Assembly: GCF_003285005.1 (NCBI RefSeq)
Contig: NZ_QMFA01000008.1
Location: 1 to 64,000 of the forward strand
Direction of reading: 5' to 3'
Origin: Paenibacillus sp. YN15
GTDB lineage: Bacteria > Bacillota > Bacilli > Paenibacillales > NBRC-103111
Length of the DNA: 64,000 nucleotides
Below, piece after piece: positions 1 through 10,400 of the stretch. How positions within the stretch are numbered: position 1 is the first letter of the stretch; each line of letters opens with the position of its first letter. Under the pieces are notes generated by a model. It was not told where the DNA came from and ran no database searches. It saw nothing but the letters and a program-made list of their open reading frames with translations. Both the position numbers and the translations under genes were made by a program.

Positions 1-10
1 TTCGTCCTAA

Positions 11-154
11 TGCCAGCATCTCATAGATTTGACAGCTTTGCTAGGTGGTCCGTATTTGACGCTTACCCTACAACACGCCGAGACAAATGCTCACTTGATG
101 CTCACGCAATTGGAGAAGATGAAAAAGCAATTTGCTACAAACCCTCCACTTTAA
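11..154 (+). CDS. Possible 3' end of an upstream gene (partial)
   Basis: A frame open from the stop at 8-10 to the TAA at 152-154 ends in residues reading QLEKMKKQFATNPPL, a charged helical tail like that of many small bacterial regulators. Its stop codon coincides with the first bases of a hairpin terminator, which is where a real gene would be expected to end. There is no start in the window and the family cannot be named. A competing frame stays open to 186, so this call is weak. Confidence 0.3.
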   Translation, partial: CQHLIDLTALLGGPYLTLTLQHAETNAHLMLTQLEKMKKQFATNPPL

Positions 155-182
155 CACCAGACTTTGCGCTGGTGTTATTTTA
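153..182 (+). terminator. Rho-independent terminator upstream of the ABC exporter
   Basis: Perfect 8-bp arms AACACCAG (153-160) and CTGGTGTT (169-176) enclose an 8-nt loop and are followed by ATTTTATT. It would end transcription of whatever lies to the left and isolate the exporter operon beginning at 218. Confidence 0.6.
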
Positions 183-217
183 TTGATGCAACACAAATGT
201 AGGAGGGATGGGATCAC

Positions 218-952
218 GTGGAAACTACGATCAAGGTAGAAAACTTGAGCAAGTCTTACGCCAACGTCAAAGCGGTTGATCGACTCCATCTGGCGATTTG
301 CCGCGGGGAAGTGTTCGGCTTGCTGGGCGCAAACGGCGCAGGCAAAAGCACCGCCATGGAATGTATGTTGGGCACCAAACAACCGGACAGCGGCACGGTG
401 ACCATATTGGGAATGGACCCGCAAAAAGAACGAAAGAAGCTGTTTGAGAAAATTAGCGTTCAATTTCAAGAAGCCTATTACCAAGACAAAATCAAAGTGG
501 CGGAGCTTTGCGAGGTTACAGCATCCCTTTACCAGACCGCCGCGGATTATACGAGCTTGCTGCAACAATTCGGGCTGTCCGACAAGCTGAAAAACCAAGT
601 AAGCGAGCTATCGGGAGGACAGAAGCAGCGGCTGTTCATCGTGCTTGCGTTAATTCCAAACCCCGAGGTCGTCTTTTTGGACGAGCTGACTACCGGGCTT
701 GATGCGAGAGCAAGACGGGATGTCTGGAAAAGTCTTTCCGATCTAAAGGCAAGAGGATTAACCATTGTGTTGACCTCTCACTTTATGGACGAGGTGGAAG
801 CGCTCTGTGACAACATCATGATTCTGAAAAAAGGAAAAAGCATTTTTTACGGCACCGTGCAAGAAGCGATTGCGGCCAGCCCGTATGAAACATTCGAGGA
901 TGCCTATCTTTGGTATACAGACGAGGAGGGAAACGAAAATGAAAGCATTTAG
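218..952 (+). CDS. ABC transporter ATP-binding protein (ABC-2/DrrA type)
   Basis: This is a 244-residue cytoplasmic ATPase that would energise the permease encoded next to it. A GTG start follows AGGAGGG at 201-207 by about ten bases. Visible motifs are Walker A GANGAGKST near residue 38, the ABC signature LSGGQKQR near 131 and Walker B VVFLDELTTGLD near 152, then the H-loop TSHFMDEVEAL. The length and the short coiled C-terminus fit single-domain drug or bacteriocin exporter ATPases (CcmA/DrrA-like). The permease gene starts inside its last codons, so the two are one operon. The substrate cannot be told from sequence. Confidence 0.9.
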   Translation: METTIKVENLSKSYANVKAVDRLHLAICRGEVFGLLGANGAGKSTAMECMLGTKQPDSGTVTILGMDPQKERKKLFEKISVQFQEAYYQDKIKVAELCEVTASLYQTAADYTSLLQQFGLSDKLKNQVSELSGGQKQRLFIVLALIPNPEVVFLDELTTGLDARARRDVWKSLSDLKARGLTIVLTSHFMDEVEALCDNIMILKKGKSIFYGTVQEAIAASPYETFEDAYLWYTDEEGNENESI

Positions 953-1682
953 AACGCTGCTCAAAACCGAAGGCAAGCTGTCGCTGCGCGGGATGGATAT
1001 GTTCATCTTTGCCATCTGCATGCCTGTCGTCGCAGTGATCATTATAGGGGCAATTTTCGGCAATAAGTCGGCTTACGATGGTGCAGCTTATACCTTCCTG
1101 GAGCAATCCTTTGGAGCGCTGGCGACCATTGCGATCTGCGCCGGAGGCGTAATGGGCCTTCCTTTGGTGGTATCCGATTACCGAAGCAGGAGGATACTGA
1201 AACGCTTCAAGGTAACGCCGACCCCTCCCGCCCTCATCTTGGCCGTACAGGTTGTCATTTATGCGATCTATTCCATCGCTTCGCTTATCCTTGTTTATTT
1301 GACTTCGACGCTTTTTTTTGATTATCAATTTCATGGTTCATGGCTGCCATTTGCAGGGGCATACTTGCTGGTCATGCTGTCCATGTTCAGCATCGGACTG
1401 CTGGTGGGCGGACTTGCGCCCAACATGAAAACAGCAAGCGCTGTGGCCAGCCTGCTCTACTTTCCCATGCTGATTTTCTCCGGGGCTACCTTGCCTTATG
1501 AGATCATGCCCGCGGCGCTTCAAAACGCGGCCGATCTATTGCCGCTTACACAGGGTATTAAGATGTTGAAAGCCGCTTCGCTCGGCTTGCCTCTGGATAG
1601 TGTGATCATTCCCGTAGTAGTGATGATTGTGCTCACAGTGCTGTGTATATGTCTGTCTCTTCGTTTTTTCAAATGGGAATAA
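939..1682 (+). CDS. ABC-2 type transporter permease
   Basis: This is a 247-residue integral membrane protein with about six hydrophobic segments, typical of ABC-2 permeases that export drugs, lipids or peptides. The ATG at 939 is preferred because it follows GAGGAGGG (922-929) at good distance; upstream in-frame ATGs lie deep in the ATPase gene. It overlaps the ATPase gene by 14 bp, which suggests translational coupling. Near residues 165-185 the stretch SLLYFPMLIFSGATLPYE matches the membrane-reentrant proline region common in this family. A weak hairpin (1692-1698 with 1718-1724) follows, without a T-run. Confidence 0.85.
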   Translation: MKAFRTLLKTEGKLSLRGMDMFIFAICMPVVAVIIIGAIFGNKSAYDGAAYTFLEQSFGALATIAICAGGVMGLPLVVSDYRSRRILKRFKVTPTPPALILAVQVVIYAIYSIASLILVYLTSTLFFDYQFHGSWLPFAGAYLLVMLSMFSIGLLVGGLAPNMKTASAVASLLYFPMLIFSGATLPYEIMPAALQNAADLLPLTQGIKMLKAASLGLPLDSVIIPVVVMIVLTVLCICLSLRFFKWE

Positions 1683-1772
1683 GACGCATGTACGGATGCA
1701 TTGCCGTCAGGGCATAACATCCGTTCACGGACCAACCTTGAACAGTTCCGCCCTTATTCCAATCTGATCGAA

Positions 1773-2378
1773 TTAAGGCTGTTCACGAACGAGCTTGGCC
1801 ATAAGCGCTATATCTTCGGAGGCCATTTCAAATTTGGATTTTTCAATCAAAATATTGCCTCCAGTCATCATATACGAAGGCATGACCCGTACATTACCAT
1901 AATAGATTTCACTGTGGCGAATCTTGTAGGTTGAAATCGATGGCACGGCGTTTTTTCCGGTCTTTTTCTTGGCAAGGAGATTAAACGCTTTTTTGGCTAC
2001 ATCCCCCATCAGCATGATCACCCTCACATGGGGGAACAAGCCAAGCTCCTTTTCCAGAAACGGCAGGCTCTGTTCAATGCTGCTTTTCTCTACCGTATAC
2101 TGAGATTTGGGCCGCTTGACCACATTGGTAAGATAAATGCCCATGTTGAGAATGTCTTCGATGGAGGTTACAGGCAGCCCTGCCTTTTGGAACAAGGGAA
2201 TGACCGTCTCCAAATATTGAGGATTTCCCCCGCCATAGAAGTCCTGCTTGGGATCGGACGGCACGATCTCATTGATCATGATGGCCCGAATAGCCTGGGG
2301 ATCTACATCCAGATCATTAAACCTCATGTCCTCCGCTTCATCGTAAGTATTCTCCAATTCATTTTTAATGTTCACCAT
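1773..2378 (-). CDS. Uracil-DNA glycosylase superfamily protein
   Basis: This 201-residue protein resembles the uracil-DNA glycosylase superfamily: an early active-site-like loop (INEIVPSDPKQDFYGG near 35-50), a central LTNVVKRPK stretch, then a beta-strand VIMLMGDVAKKAF that fits the GxxA region of family 4/5-like enzymes, and a C-terminal MPSYMMTGGN loop where classical enzymes carry the HPS motif. The histidine of that last motif is absent, so base-excision activity is uncertain. It stands alone, convergent with the exporter operon, and is preceded by GGGGGGA just before the ATG. Confidence 0.65.
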   Translation of the reverse strand: MVNIKNELENTYDEAEDMRFNDLDVDPQAIRAIMINEIVPSDPKQDFYGGGNPQYLETVIPLFQKAGLPVTSIEDILNMGIYLTNVVKRPKSQYTVEKSSIEQSLPFLEKELGLFPHVRVIMLMGDVAKKAFNLLAKKKTGKNAVPSISTYKIRHSEIYYGNVRVMPSYMMTGGNILIEKSKFEMASEDIALMAKLVREQP

Positions 2379-2473
2379 GGATGAATCCCCCCTTTTTTAT
2401 GAATATTGATGAATATTATGCTCAGAACACGTTTGACCACATTGTTCACACATTCCATTGGTTAAATTGAAAC

Positions 2474-2971
2474 TCAGCAATTCTGAATAATGAAGTCGGC
2501 TGCTTGCCACGGCGTCATATTCGAAACATCCACTTTACAGGTGTTCAGTTTTTCGTAAAGGGGAATGCGTTCCAAGCTTTTGCGAATGATATCTTCTGTA
2601 CGATTTCCCACATTTATATCCTTGGTCAGTCGTTCATGCAATGCCTGTTTATTGCAAACCAAGGATATACGATGTACCTTGCAGCCTGTTGTATCAAGGC
2701 GTGAAATTATCTCGTCAATAATTGCCTGCTCGTGCATAACCCAACAAAACACGATATTCTCATAGACCGAGCACTTGATAAAATTATTTAGAAGAAAGCA
2801 AATATTCTCCATGACCATTTGCTTTGTTTCCGCGGTCACTTGAAAGGGACGCATGTCCCAGCACCAATCCCCATCGAGAAAAACGCTGTTGTTCAATTTA
2901 TCCTTTATGATTTGGCAAGTCGTTGTTTTTCCTACGCCCATTGTACCGCCGATCAAATATATATTTTTCAT
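2474..2971 (-). CDS. AAA-family P-loop nucleotide/small-molecule kinase
   Basis: This 165-residue cytoplasmic protein opens with a beta-strand and a Walker A loop, GGTMGVGKTTT near residues 8-18, followed by a DGDWCWDM stretch in the position of an acceptor-binding loop. The C-terminal half holds ERLTKDI and a basic helix that resembles the lid of shikimate-kinase or chloramphenicol-phosphotransferase-like enzymes. The ATG at 2971 is chosen because the P-loop then starts close to the N-terminus, as in the family; a frame extension to 3046 adds 25 unlikely residues. The substrate is unknown. Confidence 0.65.
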   Translation of the reverse strand: MKNIYLIGGTMGVGKTTTCQIIKDKLNNSVFLDGDWCWDMRPFQVTAETKQMVMENICFLLNNFIKCSVYENIVFCWVMHEQAIIDEIISRLDTTGCKVHRISLVCNKQALHERLTKDINVGNRTEDIIRKSLERIPLYEKLNTCKVDVSNMTPWQAADFIIQNC

Positions 2972-3182
2972 ACGCAGTCCTCTAAATTCTATATGGTTTA
3001 TCGATACACATGTAACGCCATTATACAGTAAAATCTTGGTGGACAAAACAGCTTCACCTGTTTTAAGACATGCTAACTGGAAACGGAGAATCTGCTATGC
3101 TGACATTAGGATGTTCTCGCTTGTGCATATGTTTCGTGGGGGAGGTCTACTTACGGGGAGCGTTTGATTTCCGTGCCATTGA

Positions 3183-3896
3183 CTACTCCCGATACTGCTT
3201 TTCCAAGATTGTTAAAAGCCATCCTCTTGTTTCGTCTCCCAGCCGGTTTGCCTCTTCAATAGCTCCGGTTGGAATTTTTATAATGGAATGAACAGGCTCA
3301 CTGGAACTGGGATTGTTTCGGATTCCATTCGCTTCTGCTTGAATCCTTTGGCGATCTTCCTCTGTAGTCGCGTTATAATAGTTATTGGTCAATTCGATAA
3401 TCTTAATTTGGGCATACACATTTAAATTCTCATCCCCCGCTTCCCAATGACCCGTCGGGTCCCAGAACATCAGCGGGCTGTTGAGCACGTACGTATACCG
3501 GTTCAACGACAACGGACGGTTATCCTCACCCCAGTAGCTATCCTCCGAAATGAAGCGGCCTGTATACGGGTTGTAGTACCGCGCCCGCAGGTAGATGAGT
3601 CCCGATTCGGCGTCGTAGAATTCGCCTGCGTAGCGGATGGCGTTGCTATATGTCTCCTCGGTGGTCTTCTCCAGCACCTCTTTCCCCGCATCGTCCTGCA
3701 TCTGTTCAATCAGCTTCACCAGTTGGTTGTCCCGGGTATACAGGTACTCGCTTTTCTTCACCCGGTATTCCGTCTGCTCTCTGCTGCCCGGCTCCGTGTA
3801 CCCGCTGGGCTGGTTGGAGGTATAGGTGTGTTCATTCGTCACCCGCCCGCTCAAAAAAGAGGAACCTTGAAAGGCACGAGGCCAATCAAGGTTCAC
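3183..3896 (-). CDS. Orphan, truncated RHS-repeat tip (displaced cassette)
   Basis: The frame encodes a shortened second copy of the C-terminal RHS core found in the large gene upstream on this strand. Bases 3430-3660 match 6110-6340 and bases 3661-3827 match 6881-7047, so a 540-bp in-frame block is missing between them. It keeps the core motif FWDPTGHWEAGDE and then runs into a divergent tail of about 80 residues that lacks the Hint and toxin regions and ends in EKQYRE. No signal peptide or good ribosome binding site is present; codons beyond about 3843 appear to be junction sequence. This is typical of orphan tips in RHS loci: a recombination reserve or a decaying remnant, probably not expressed alone. 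Confidence 0.7.
   Translation of the reverse strand: MNLDWPRAFQGSSFLSGRVTNEHTYTSNQPSGYTEPGSREQTEYRVKKSEYLYTRDNQLVKLIEQMQDDAGKEVLEKTTEETYSNAIRYAGEFYDAESGLIYLRARYYNPYTGRFISEDSYWGEDNRPLSLNRYTYVLNSPLMFWDPTGHWEAGDENLNVYAQIKIIELTNNYYNATTEEDRQRIQAEANGIRNNPSSSEPVHSIIKIPTGAIEEANRLGDETRGWLLTILEKQYRE
3430..3660 (-). repeat. Direct duplicate of RHS core (copy of 6110-6340)
   Basis: Nearly identical 231-bp block shared with 6110-6340 (offset 2680), covering the conserved core that ends in the DPTG motif. It marks the homology through which tips could be exchanged. Confidence 0.85.
3661..3827 (-). repeat. Direct duplicate of RHS segment (copy of 6881-7047)
   Basis: Nearly identical 167-bp block shared with 6881-7047 (offset 3220). 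Both edges of the missing 540 bp carry CTCG in the long copy, so a short-homology deletion explains the junction at 3660/3661. Confidence 0.85.
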
Positions 3897-3984
3897 TCTG
3901 ATTCAGCGTCAACTACAGCAATGGATCGAGGCTTTGCCTAATCACATTAAGGCTTATTTGCCGATTTCAAGCTACGAAAGTTGA
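3871..3984 (+). pseudogene. Possible C-terminal fragment of a transposase
   Basis: Between the orphan tip and the immunity gene a plus-strand frame reads LIQRQLQQWIEALPNHIKAY and ends at a TGA at 3982-3984. The composition looks like a transposase or helical DNA-binding tail, and its place at the junction fits an insertion or rearrangement scar. The family cannot be named and chance is possible. Confidence 0.22.
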
Positions 3985-3988
3985 GTTT

Positions 3989-4423
3989 TTAACTACAATC
4001 CAGATTAGTAAGGAGAGGTGCTACAGACCCTGCAACTTCTATTACATACCAATTTACTGCAATAAGATAATCCAATTTTTCGTTGCTTAAAAAATACTCC
4101 ATTCCAAAAGAATTTTCCATCAAGTCCCCAGCTAATTTAGCATCTTTGACTACAACTACTGTGTTCCTATCAAGACCTTCTTGATCAAAAAATATAAATG
4201 CAGGCTCACTATTTAAATATTTTGAATATGAAAATTCATATTTCTCTAATGAAATAGCATGAGAATCTGCTCCAATCGCTAAGTGACCTGCAGTCTTAAA
4301 AGGTGTAAACTGTCTAATTACTCTCTTAATATAATCTTTTGAAGAATCATCATCCAAAACTTCTATTTCTATACCTAACTTGCTACTTACTTGAATTAGC
4401 TCTTGTTTATTTGGTTTGTTCAT
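3989..4423 (-). CDS. Probable immunity protein for the RHS toxin tip
   Basis: This 144-residue soluble acidic protein has no signal peptide, as expected for a cytoplasmic antidote. Its gene follows the toxin gene directly: the toxin stop TGA (4431-4429) overlaps an ATG at 4429, and the better start, ATG at 4423, has GAGGTGAT eight bases upstream, built from the last toxin codons. That arrangement ties its translation to the toxin. I do not recognise the family; the protein looks alpha/beta with a WYVIEVAGS strand near the C-terminus. Base composition is clearly more AT-rich than the RHS repeat body, as is common for exchangeable tip/immunity modules. The role is inferred from position. Confidence 0.65.
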   Translation of the reverse strand: MNKPNKQELIQVSSKLGIEIEVLDDDSSKDYIKRVIRQFTPFKTAGHLAIGADSHAISLEKYEFSYSKYLNSEPAFIFFDQEGLDRNTVVVVKDAKLAGDLMENSFGMEYFLSNEKLDYLIAVNWYVIEVAGSVAPLLTNLDCS

Positions 4424-4428
4424 ATACA

Positions 4429-7400
4429 TCACCTCGTTGCAGGAACATCGTCTACAAATATATGTCCCCTTGTTCTATTTGCACCTTTTCCAGATGTTTG
4501 ATACCCAATATGTGGTTGGTGAGGTCCTTCACCCAAAGTTCCATCTGGCTTAACATTATTCCATTTTGGTATATCCATGTTTACATTTGCACCGTTCGGA
4601 CCTGACCATTCTACAGGAATACTCTTTCCAGTTTCATCCTTTCCCCATTTAGTCACATTAAACTGATCTCTAGGTACACCCGTTCGCTTGAAGGCCTCAT
4701 CAAGTGCATCTTGATATCTTTTTCCAGTTCCTCGCAGATCCACGTCTTTATTGGGATTATATTTCCAGTTGCCACCAGTTAAACCCACTCCATTACAATT
4801 CGTATTATGCACCCAAATACCAATATCCGTTACATAATACGTGTGGTAGTCCGCAACCGTAAAGTTATACACCGTCACCTTTTCATCCAGTTTTACAAAC
4901 TCAACGTTATCAATTATCAGGTTGCTTCCGTCAGCCTTTTGGAGTTTGTCACCCGCCTGAAGCTCATCCGCAAAGACCCAGCCCTTGCCTTCCACCCAGA
5001 ACGGATGGTTGTCGGTCGTCTCGATGACTTGCTCCCCAACGTACAGCTTAATTATATCATCACGTTGGTTGCGATATAAGCCAGTCACTTCCTTAAAATC
5101 CAACTCTCCATCAGGGTTTTTCTCATCCTTGGCGAGAACCTTATCTCCGACTTCAATGTCTTCGATATTCTTCTCCCCTTCGTCTGTTTGAACCTCAGTC
5201 CCTGCTACAAAGCAATTACAGGGATTAAAGTTCGCCTCCTTATAGGTCTTGGCCTTACCGTTATTCACGGCCCCGTTGCGAACGGCGGTGTAGGTGGACC
5301 TCGGCCCCATTGCCGCGGATATCCCGATTAGTCCAAGCGCTTCCTGCATTCTTTCGGACTGAAGTTGCGCATCGATCTCCGTTATGGACATTCCGCTTCT
5401 CATACTTGTGTTATAGGTTAATTCTAGCACATCTCCTGTGGCCCAGTTCCAGAATTTCCACCAACTGTCCCGTTCCACAAATTGATCCTTACCAAATATC
5501 TTCTCCAAATTTGGGTCGCTGATTGTTCCCCCATTCTTCTCCATCACTGCCAACAAAGTAACGGTCTGATCCAAACTTACAGAGGAATCCGTGTTAGCCA
5601 ATACTTGCCCAACAAATAACTCTTCCGCCGGGGTGAGCAGATAATTCTTCCCCATGCTCACCGATGCCACTTCCGGATTCTCATACTCATTGCTGGAGGT
5701 AGTCACCAGTAGCTGGGTTCGCCCGATGGTCGTGGTGGTCTCTGTTCCCGTGTTCAATCCCGACGTATACGGGGAACTGGTATACTCGATAGAAACATAG
5801 GTAGAATCATGATCGTTTGCATATTCTTCCGCTTTTTGATTCGCTGACCGCAGGACCGCATCCCATGCTGCTTTGTCAAAATCCTTGTCGTCATACTCAC
5901 TCGCATTGTCGATGACATATTCCAAGGTTTGCTTTGCTTCTACTTGCAAAACCGTTACTTGATCCCTATCATAATTCGCGTTGTTCTTCGCCTGCTCCCG
6001 AATCGCTATCGCTTCTTGTTGAATGCCTTTGCGATCCGCTTCCGATACCGTGGAATAATAGGCGGAAGTCAAAGCAATAATTTTGGCTTGGTCGTCTGCA
6101 CTCAGATATTCATCCCCCGCTTCCCAATGACCCGTCGGGTCCCAGAACATCAGCGGGCTGTTGAGCACGTACGTATACCGGTTCAACGACAACGGACGGT
6201 TATCCTCACCCCAGTAGCTATCCTCCGAAATGAAGCGGCCTGTATACGGGTTGTAGTACCGCGCCCGCAGATAGTATAGCCCCGATTCGGCGTCGTAGAA
6301 TTCGCCTGCGTAGCGGATGGCGTTGCTATATGTCTCCTCGATGGTCAGCGTCGGGCTGCCGAAGATGTCGTAATCGTACTGGTTCTCGACAGTACCGTCT
6401 TCGCTTACGGTCTGCACCACATCCCCATGTCCGTTGTACAGGAAGTAGGAGGGTTGCGCCGCGGCGTCCCCTGTGACCCCTGTCCGCGAGATGTAGTTGA
6501 TGCCCCGCACATACCGTACCGACAGGCTGTCCGCAGCGTCCGTTTCCAGGATCACGTATTGGCGGTCATAGAGATAACGGGTCACCTGGGCCTCGTAGCC
6601 GTTGGCCGAACTCTCCACCGTCTTCTGCGTCCGCAGGCCGTTTCCATCATAGACGAAGCCAATGGTGGTCCGTTCGCCGCCTTTTACCCGCTCAGTGGTC
6701 ACCAGTTGGTTGAACCCATCAAAACTATTGCTTACCTTTTCAATCACCGCGTTCGGATCGCTCTCTACTCCGTCTCCGTACAAGCTGCCTCCGGTGCTTT
6801 GCCGCAGACTGCGGGTATGCGGGTGCAGGTAGCTTACCTTCTGCCTCACCTCATTGCCATTGCCGTCGTACAGATACTCGGTAGTCTTCTCCAGCACCTC
6901 TTTCCCCGTATCGTCCTGCATCTGTTCAATCAGCTTCACCAGTTGGTTGTCCCGGGTATACAGGTACTCGCTTTTCTTCACCCGGTATTCCGTCTGCTCT
7001 CCGCTGCCCGGCTCCGTGTATCCGCTGGGCTGGTTGGAGGTATAGGTTTCTTGCAGGGATTGCCGGTTGCCGGCGGCATCATAGGCATACACCGTGGTTT
7101 TTCCCGGTGCTTCCACCTTGGTGACGCGGCCCGATTCATCATACGCATAGTCGGTCCGCCCATAGCTGTCCGTCTTGCTGATCTGGCGTCCATTCTCGTC
7201 ATAGGTGTAGGCATACTGGGAGATGACACTGCCATCCGGCTTTTTGTTCACCATCGCCAGCAGACGGTATGCCTTGTCATACACGTAGGTCTCGCTGACT
7301 CCGCCCGGATAGGTCACCGAAGCCCGGTTGCCGTTGGCATCATAGGCATAAGAGGTGGTCTTGCCCTCCGCCTCTACGGTCTCCATCCGGCTGGACTTGT

Positions 7401-10400
7401 CGTAGCTGTAGCGAATCACATGCCCCAGCTTGTCCGTGACCGTCTCGACATTGCCGATAGCATCATAGGTATAGGCAACCTGCGGCGCCCCGTCCTTCTC
7501 CACACGCAGCAGACGATTGTTCCGGTCATAGGCATATACGCTTCCGCCGCTGGCATCAGTCATACTGGCCCGATTGCCTGTTTCATCGTAGGTGAAAGCG
7601 ATGGCGTCACCGGTTTCCTCCACAGACTTGCCCGTGAGCCTTTCCTGGTTGTCAAACCTATACCGGGTCTGATTCCCGTTGCCGTCCTGCACCAGAGCCA
7701 TTTGCAGCGCCAGATTGTAGCGGTAGCTCTCTTTCCTCCCCGCGGCATTCACCGATTCCAACAGCAGCCCGAGGGCGCCATAGGTATACCGGGTGGTTTT
7801 GCCCCGGCCATCCGTCAGGGTCAGCTTGTTGCCGGCCAGATCATAGCTGTAGGCAGTGGTCACCTGCTGCGGATCTGTCACAGACAGCAGCAAGCCTGCT
7901 TCGTTGTAGGCATAGGCCGTCACATTCCCCAGGGCATCCGTCTGTTCCACCAGTTCCCCTGCGGGATTGTACCGGTAGGAAGCGGAAAACCAGCTGGCAT
8001 CGTGCAAGGCCGCGAGCTCCGGGTTCGTCTCCTTCACCAGCCGGTTGGCCAGATCGTACTCATACACCCAACCGTCCCTGGCCTCATCCGTATCGGCAGA
8101 GAGGATGCCCGATGCGTCCATTTTCTTCGTCATGTTGCCGTTGGCGTCATAGGCATAGCGGGTGACGGCCGCCCCATAAGGGTCAATTACCTCCACCAGC
8201 CGATTCAGTCCGTCATACCGGTAGGACATGCTGTAGCCCTTGGCATTGGTATCCTGCGTTTTATTGCCAGCCAAATCGTAGGCATAATGAAGCGTTTGTC
8301 CTTCTCCGTCTGTCATGGACACCGGCCGGTTGAGCCCGTCATAGGCATACGCCGTCACAGCGCCGCGCTCATTTTCCACCGCTATCCGGTTGCCGCTTGC
8401 GTCATAGCTGTACCGCACCTGTACATCGGCTCCCTGGTGCTTGCGAATTTCCGCCACGGGCCGGTTCAGGGCATCATAGACATAACGGGTGGCATACAGC
8501 TCCCGGTTGACTGTATCTGCCTCTTCATAGGCATAGGCAAGCGGACGAATTTCCTTCACCTTGTTGCCCAAAAGATCGTACTCATAGCCTGTTATCAGAC
8601 GAACCATGCCGGGATAAGCGGGATCTTGCAAAGCAGGCGTCGCCGCCAGCCCGGAATCAATCTCCAGACTCTCTTGCTCCGCCAAGCGGATATGGCGGGT
8701 GAGCCGGTTCAGACCATCATACTCAAACAGCTCCGTATCATACCGGTCCGCCTCCCGCAGCCGCTCCCGCTTGACCATATTCCCGCTTTTGTCATAGGCA
8801 TACTGTGTGAGCCCGCCGCTGCCGTCCAGCTCCGTATGGAGCAGACCGTTCTCATAGTAGGTGTAAGCGGTGGTCCGCAGGAAATCCGTCTCCCGGGAGC
8901 CGGACAGGCTCTTGCGGATCATGTTGCCTGCCGGGTCATACCGGTAGGTCTCTACCGCATAGACCGTATTGCCGCTTTCGTCCCGTTCCAGAGGCGTGCG
9001 CTTCTCCGTCACTCTGCGGGCGCCGTCATAGCTGAATAACACCGCGCTGCCCCGCTTGTCCGACGCTGAAACCAGATTGCCCGCCAGATCCGTCTTGTTC
9101 TCCATGGTATGGCCCAGCGCGTCCGTAACAGCTTTTACCTGGCCGAAGGCGTTGTAGGCATAGGCAGTCACATTCCCCAGCGGATTCTTCTCCGACAGCA
9201 TCCGGCCCAGCTTGTCATAGCTGTATTCCGTCGCGCCTCCATTGGGGTCGTCCACCCGGCGCAAGGTTCCGTCCGGGTCATAAACATAGGCGGTGGCAAA
9301 CCCCCGCGCATCGGTGCGGCGCACAATATGATCCAGCACATCATAAGACATGCGAATGGTCCCGCCCATGGCATCCTTGGACTCTACAGGACGGCCCAGG
9401 CCGTCATAGCGGATTTCCATACCTGCGGAGCCGGACATATCCCCGGTCCAGCGCAACCCATCCACCTGTTTCACCACTTGTCCCTTGCCGTCATACTGGA
9501 GAATCTCCATTGCCGGGCCCTCGGGTGAGAGGGTTGCCGTCCGCCGGTTCAGAGCATCGTAGGTGTAAGAAATTCCTGTCATGGAGGCCACTGTATCCGG
9601 CTGATCCAGCTCCGCCTGATACTGGTTGGGAGCAATGGTCTTCACCACATTGCCCATGGCATCCAGCACATAGCGGGTGACGGCTGCCTCCCCGTCTGCC
9701 GCCTGACTCTTGCGGATCAGCCGGCTTAGGGCATCGTACTCATAGAAGGTAGAGATTCCATTGGCGTTTTTCTCCTCCATCACATTTCCGTTGCCATCGT
9801 AACGGTAAGACACGGAGGCTTGCAGCGGATTGATTTTCTTGACCACCTTGCCATCCAGATCAACATTCATGGTGATGGTGTAGCCGTTGGGATCAGTGAC
9901 GGCGGTCATATTGCCGCTTCTGTCGTAGCGATACACCGTTGCCGACTGCAGCCGGTCATAATATTCGTCATCATAGACGGGATTGCGCACATCATTCATC
10001 CGCAGATCGGAGGTCGGCACCAATAAAATCTCTTTTGTCACCCGGAGCAGCAGGTCATACTCGTAGCGTCTGACCTCTTCTGTCCCCTCCGTCACCTTGG
10101 TTTTCTTCACAAGCACCTTGCCGCTGCGGTCATATTCCTGTCTGACCTCCCGGCCATTGGGACCGGAGGTGCGGATTAACCTGCCCGCTTGATCGTATTC
10201 ATGCTCCACCCGGTCCCCAGCAGATACCAGGGAACCGCGGCTTCCGGAAGCAGGAGCCGTCTCCAGAAAGGTTTCACTGGACACAAGCCGATTGGCCTCA
10301 TCATATTCGTAACGGTTCACCTTGAAGAGCCGGCTGGCTCCCTCAGTGGAAATCCAGGCCCTTTTCTCCGTCATATTTCCCGAGGCATCGTACCCGTAGT

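Noticed and set aside
3070-3291. Short plus-strand frames between the kinase and the orphan RHS tip
   Set aside because: No ribosome binding site and no protein-like composition; they partly oppose the RHS tip.
6427-9039. Very long open frame on the plus strand (about 870 codons) opposite the RHS gene
   Set aside because: It mirrors the repeat structure of the RHS gene in the opposite frame, has no ribosome binding site or family features, and its pseudo-repeats (VIGI, LVV) are complements of YD-repeat codons. The same holds for other long plus-strand frames at 10189-11592, 11911-13017 and 13549-14571.
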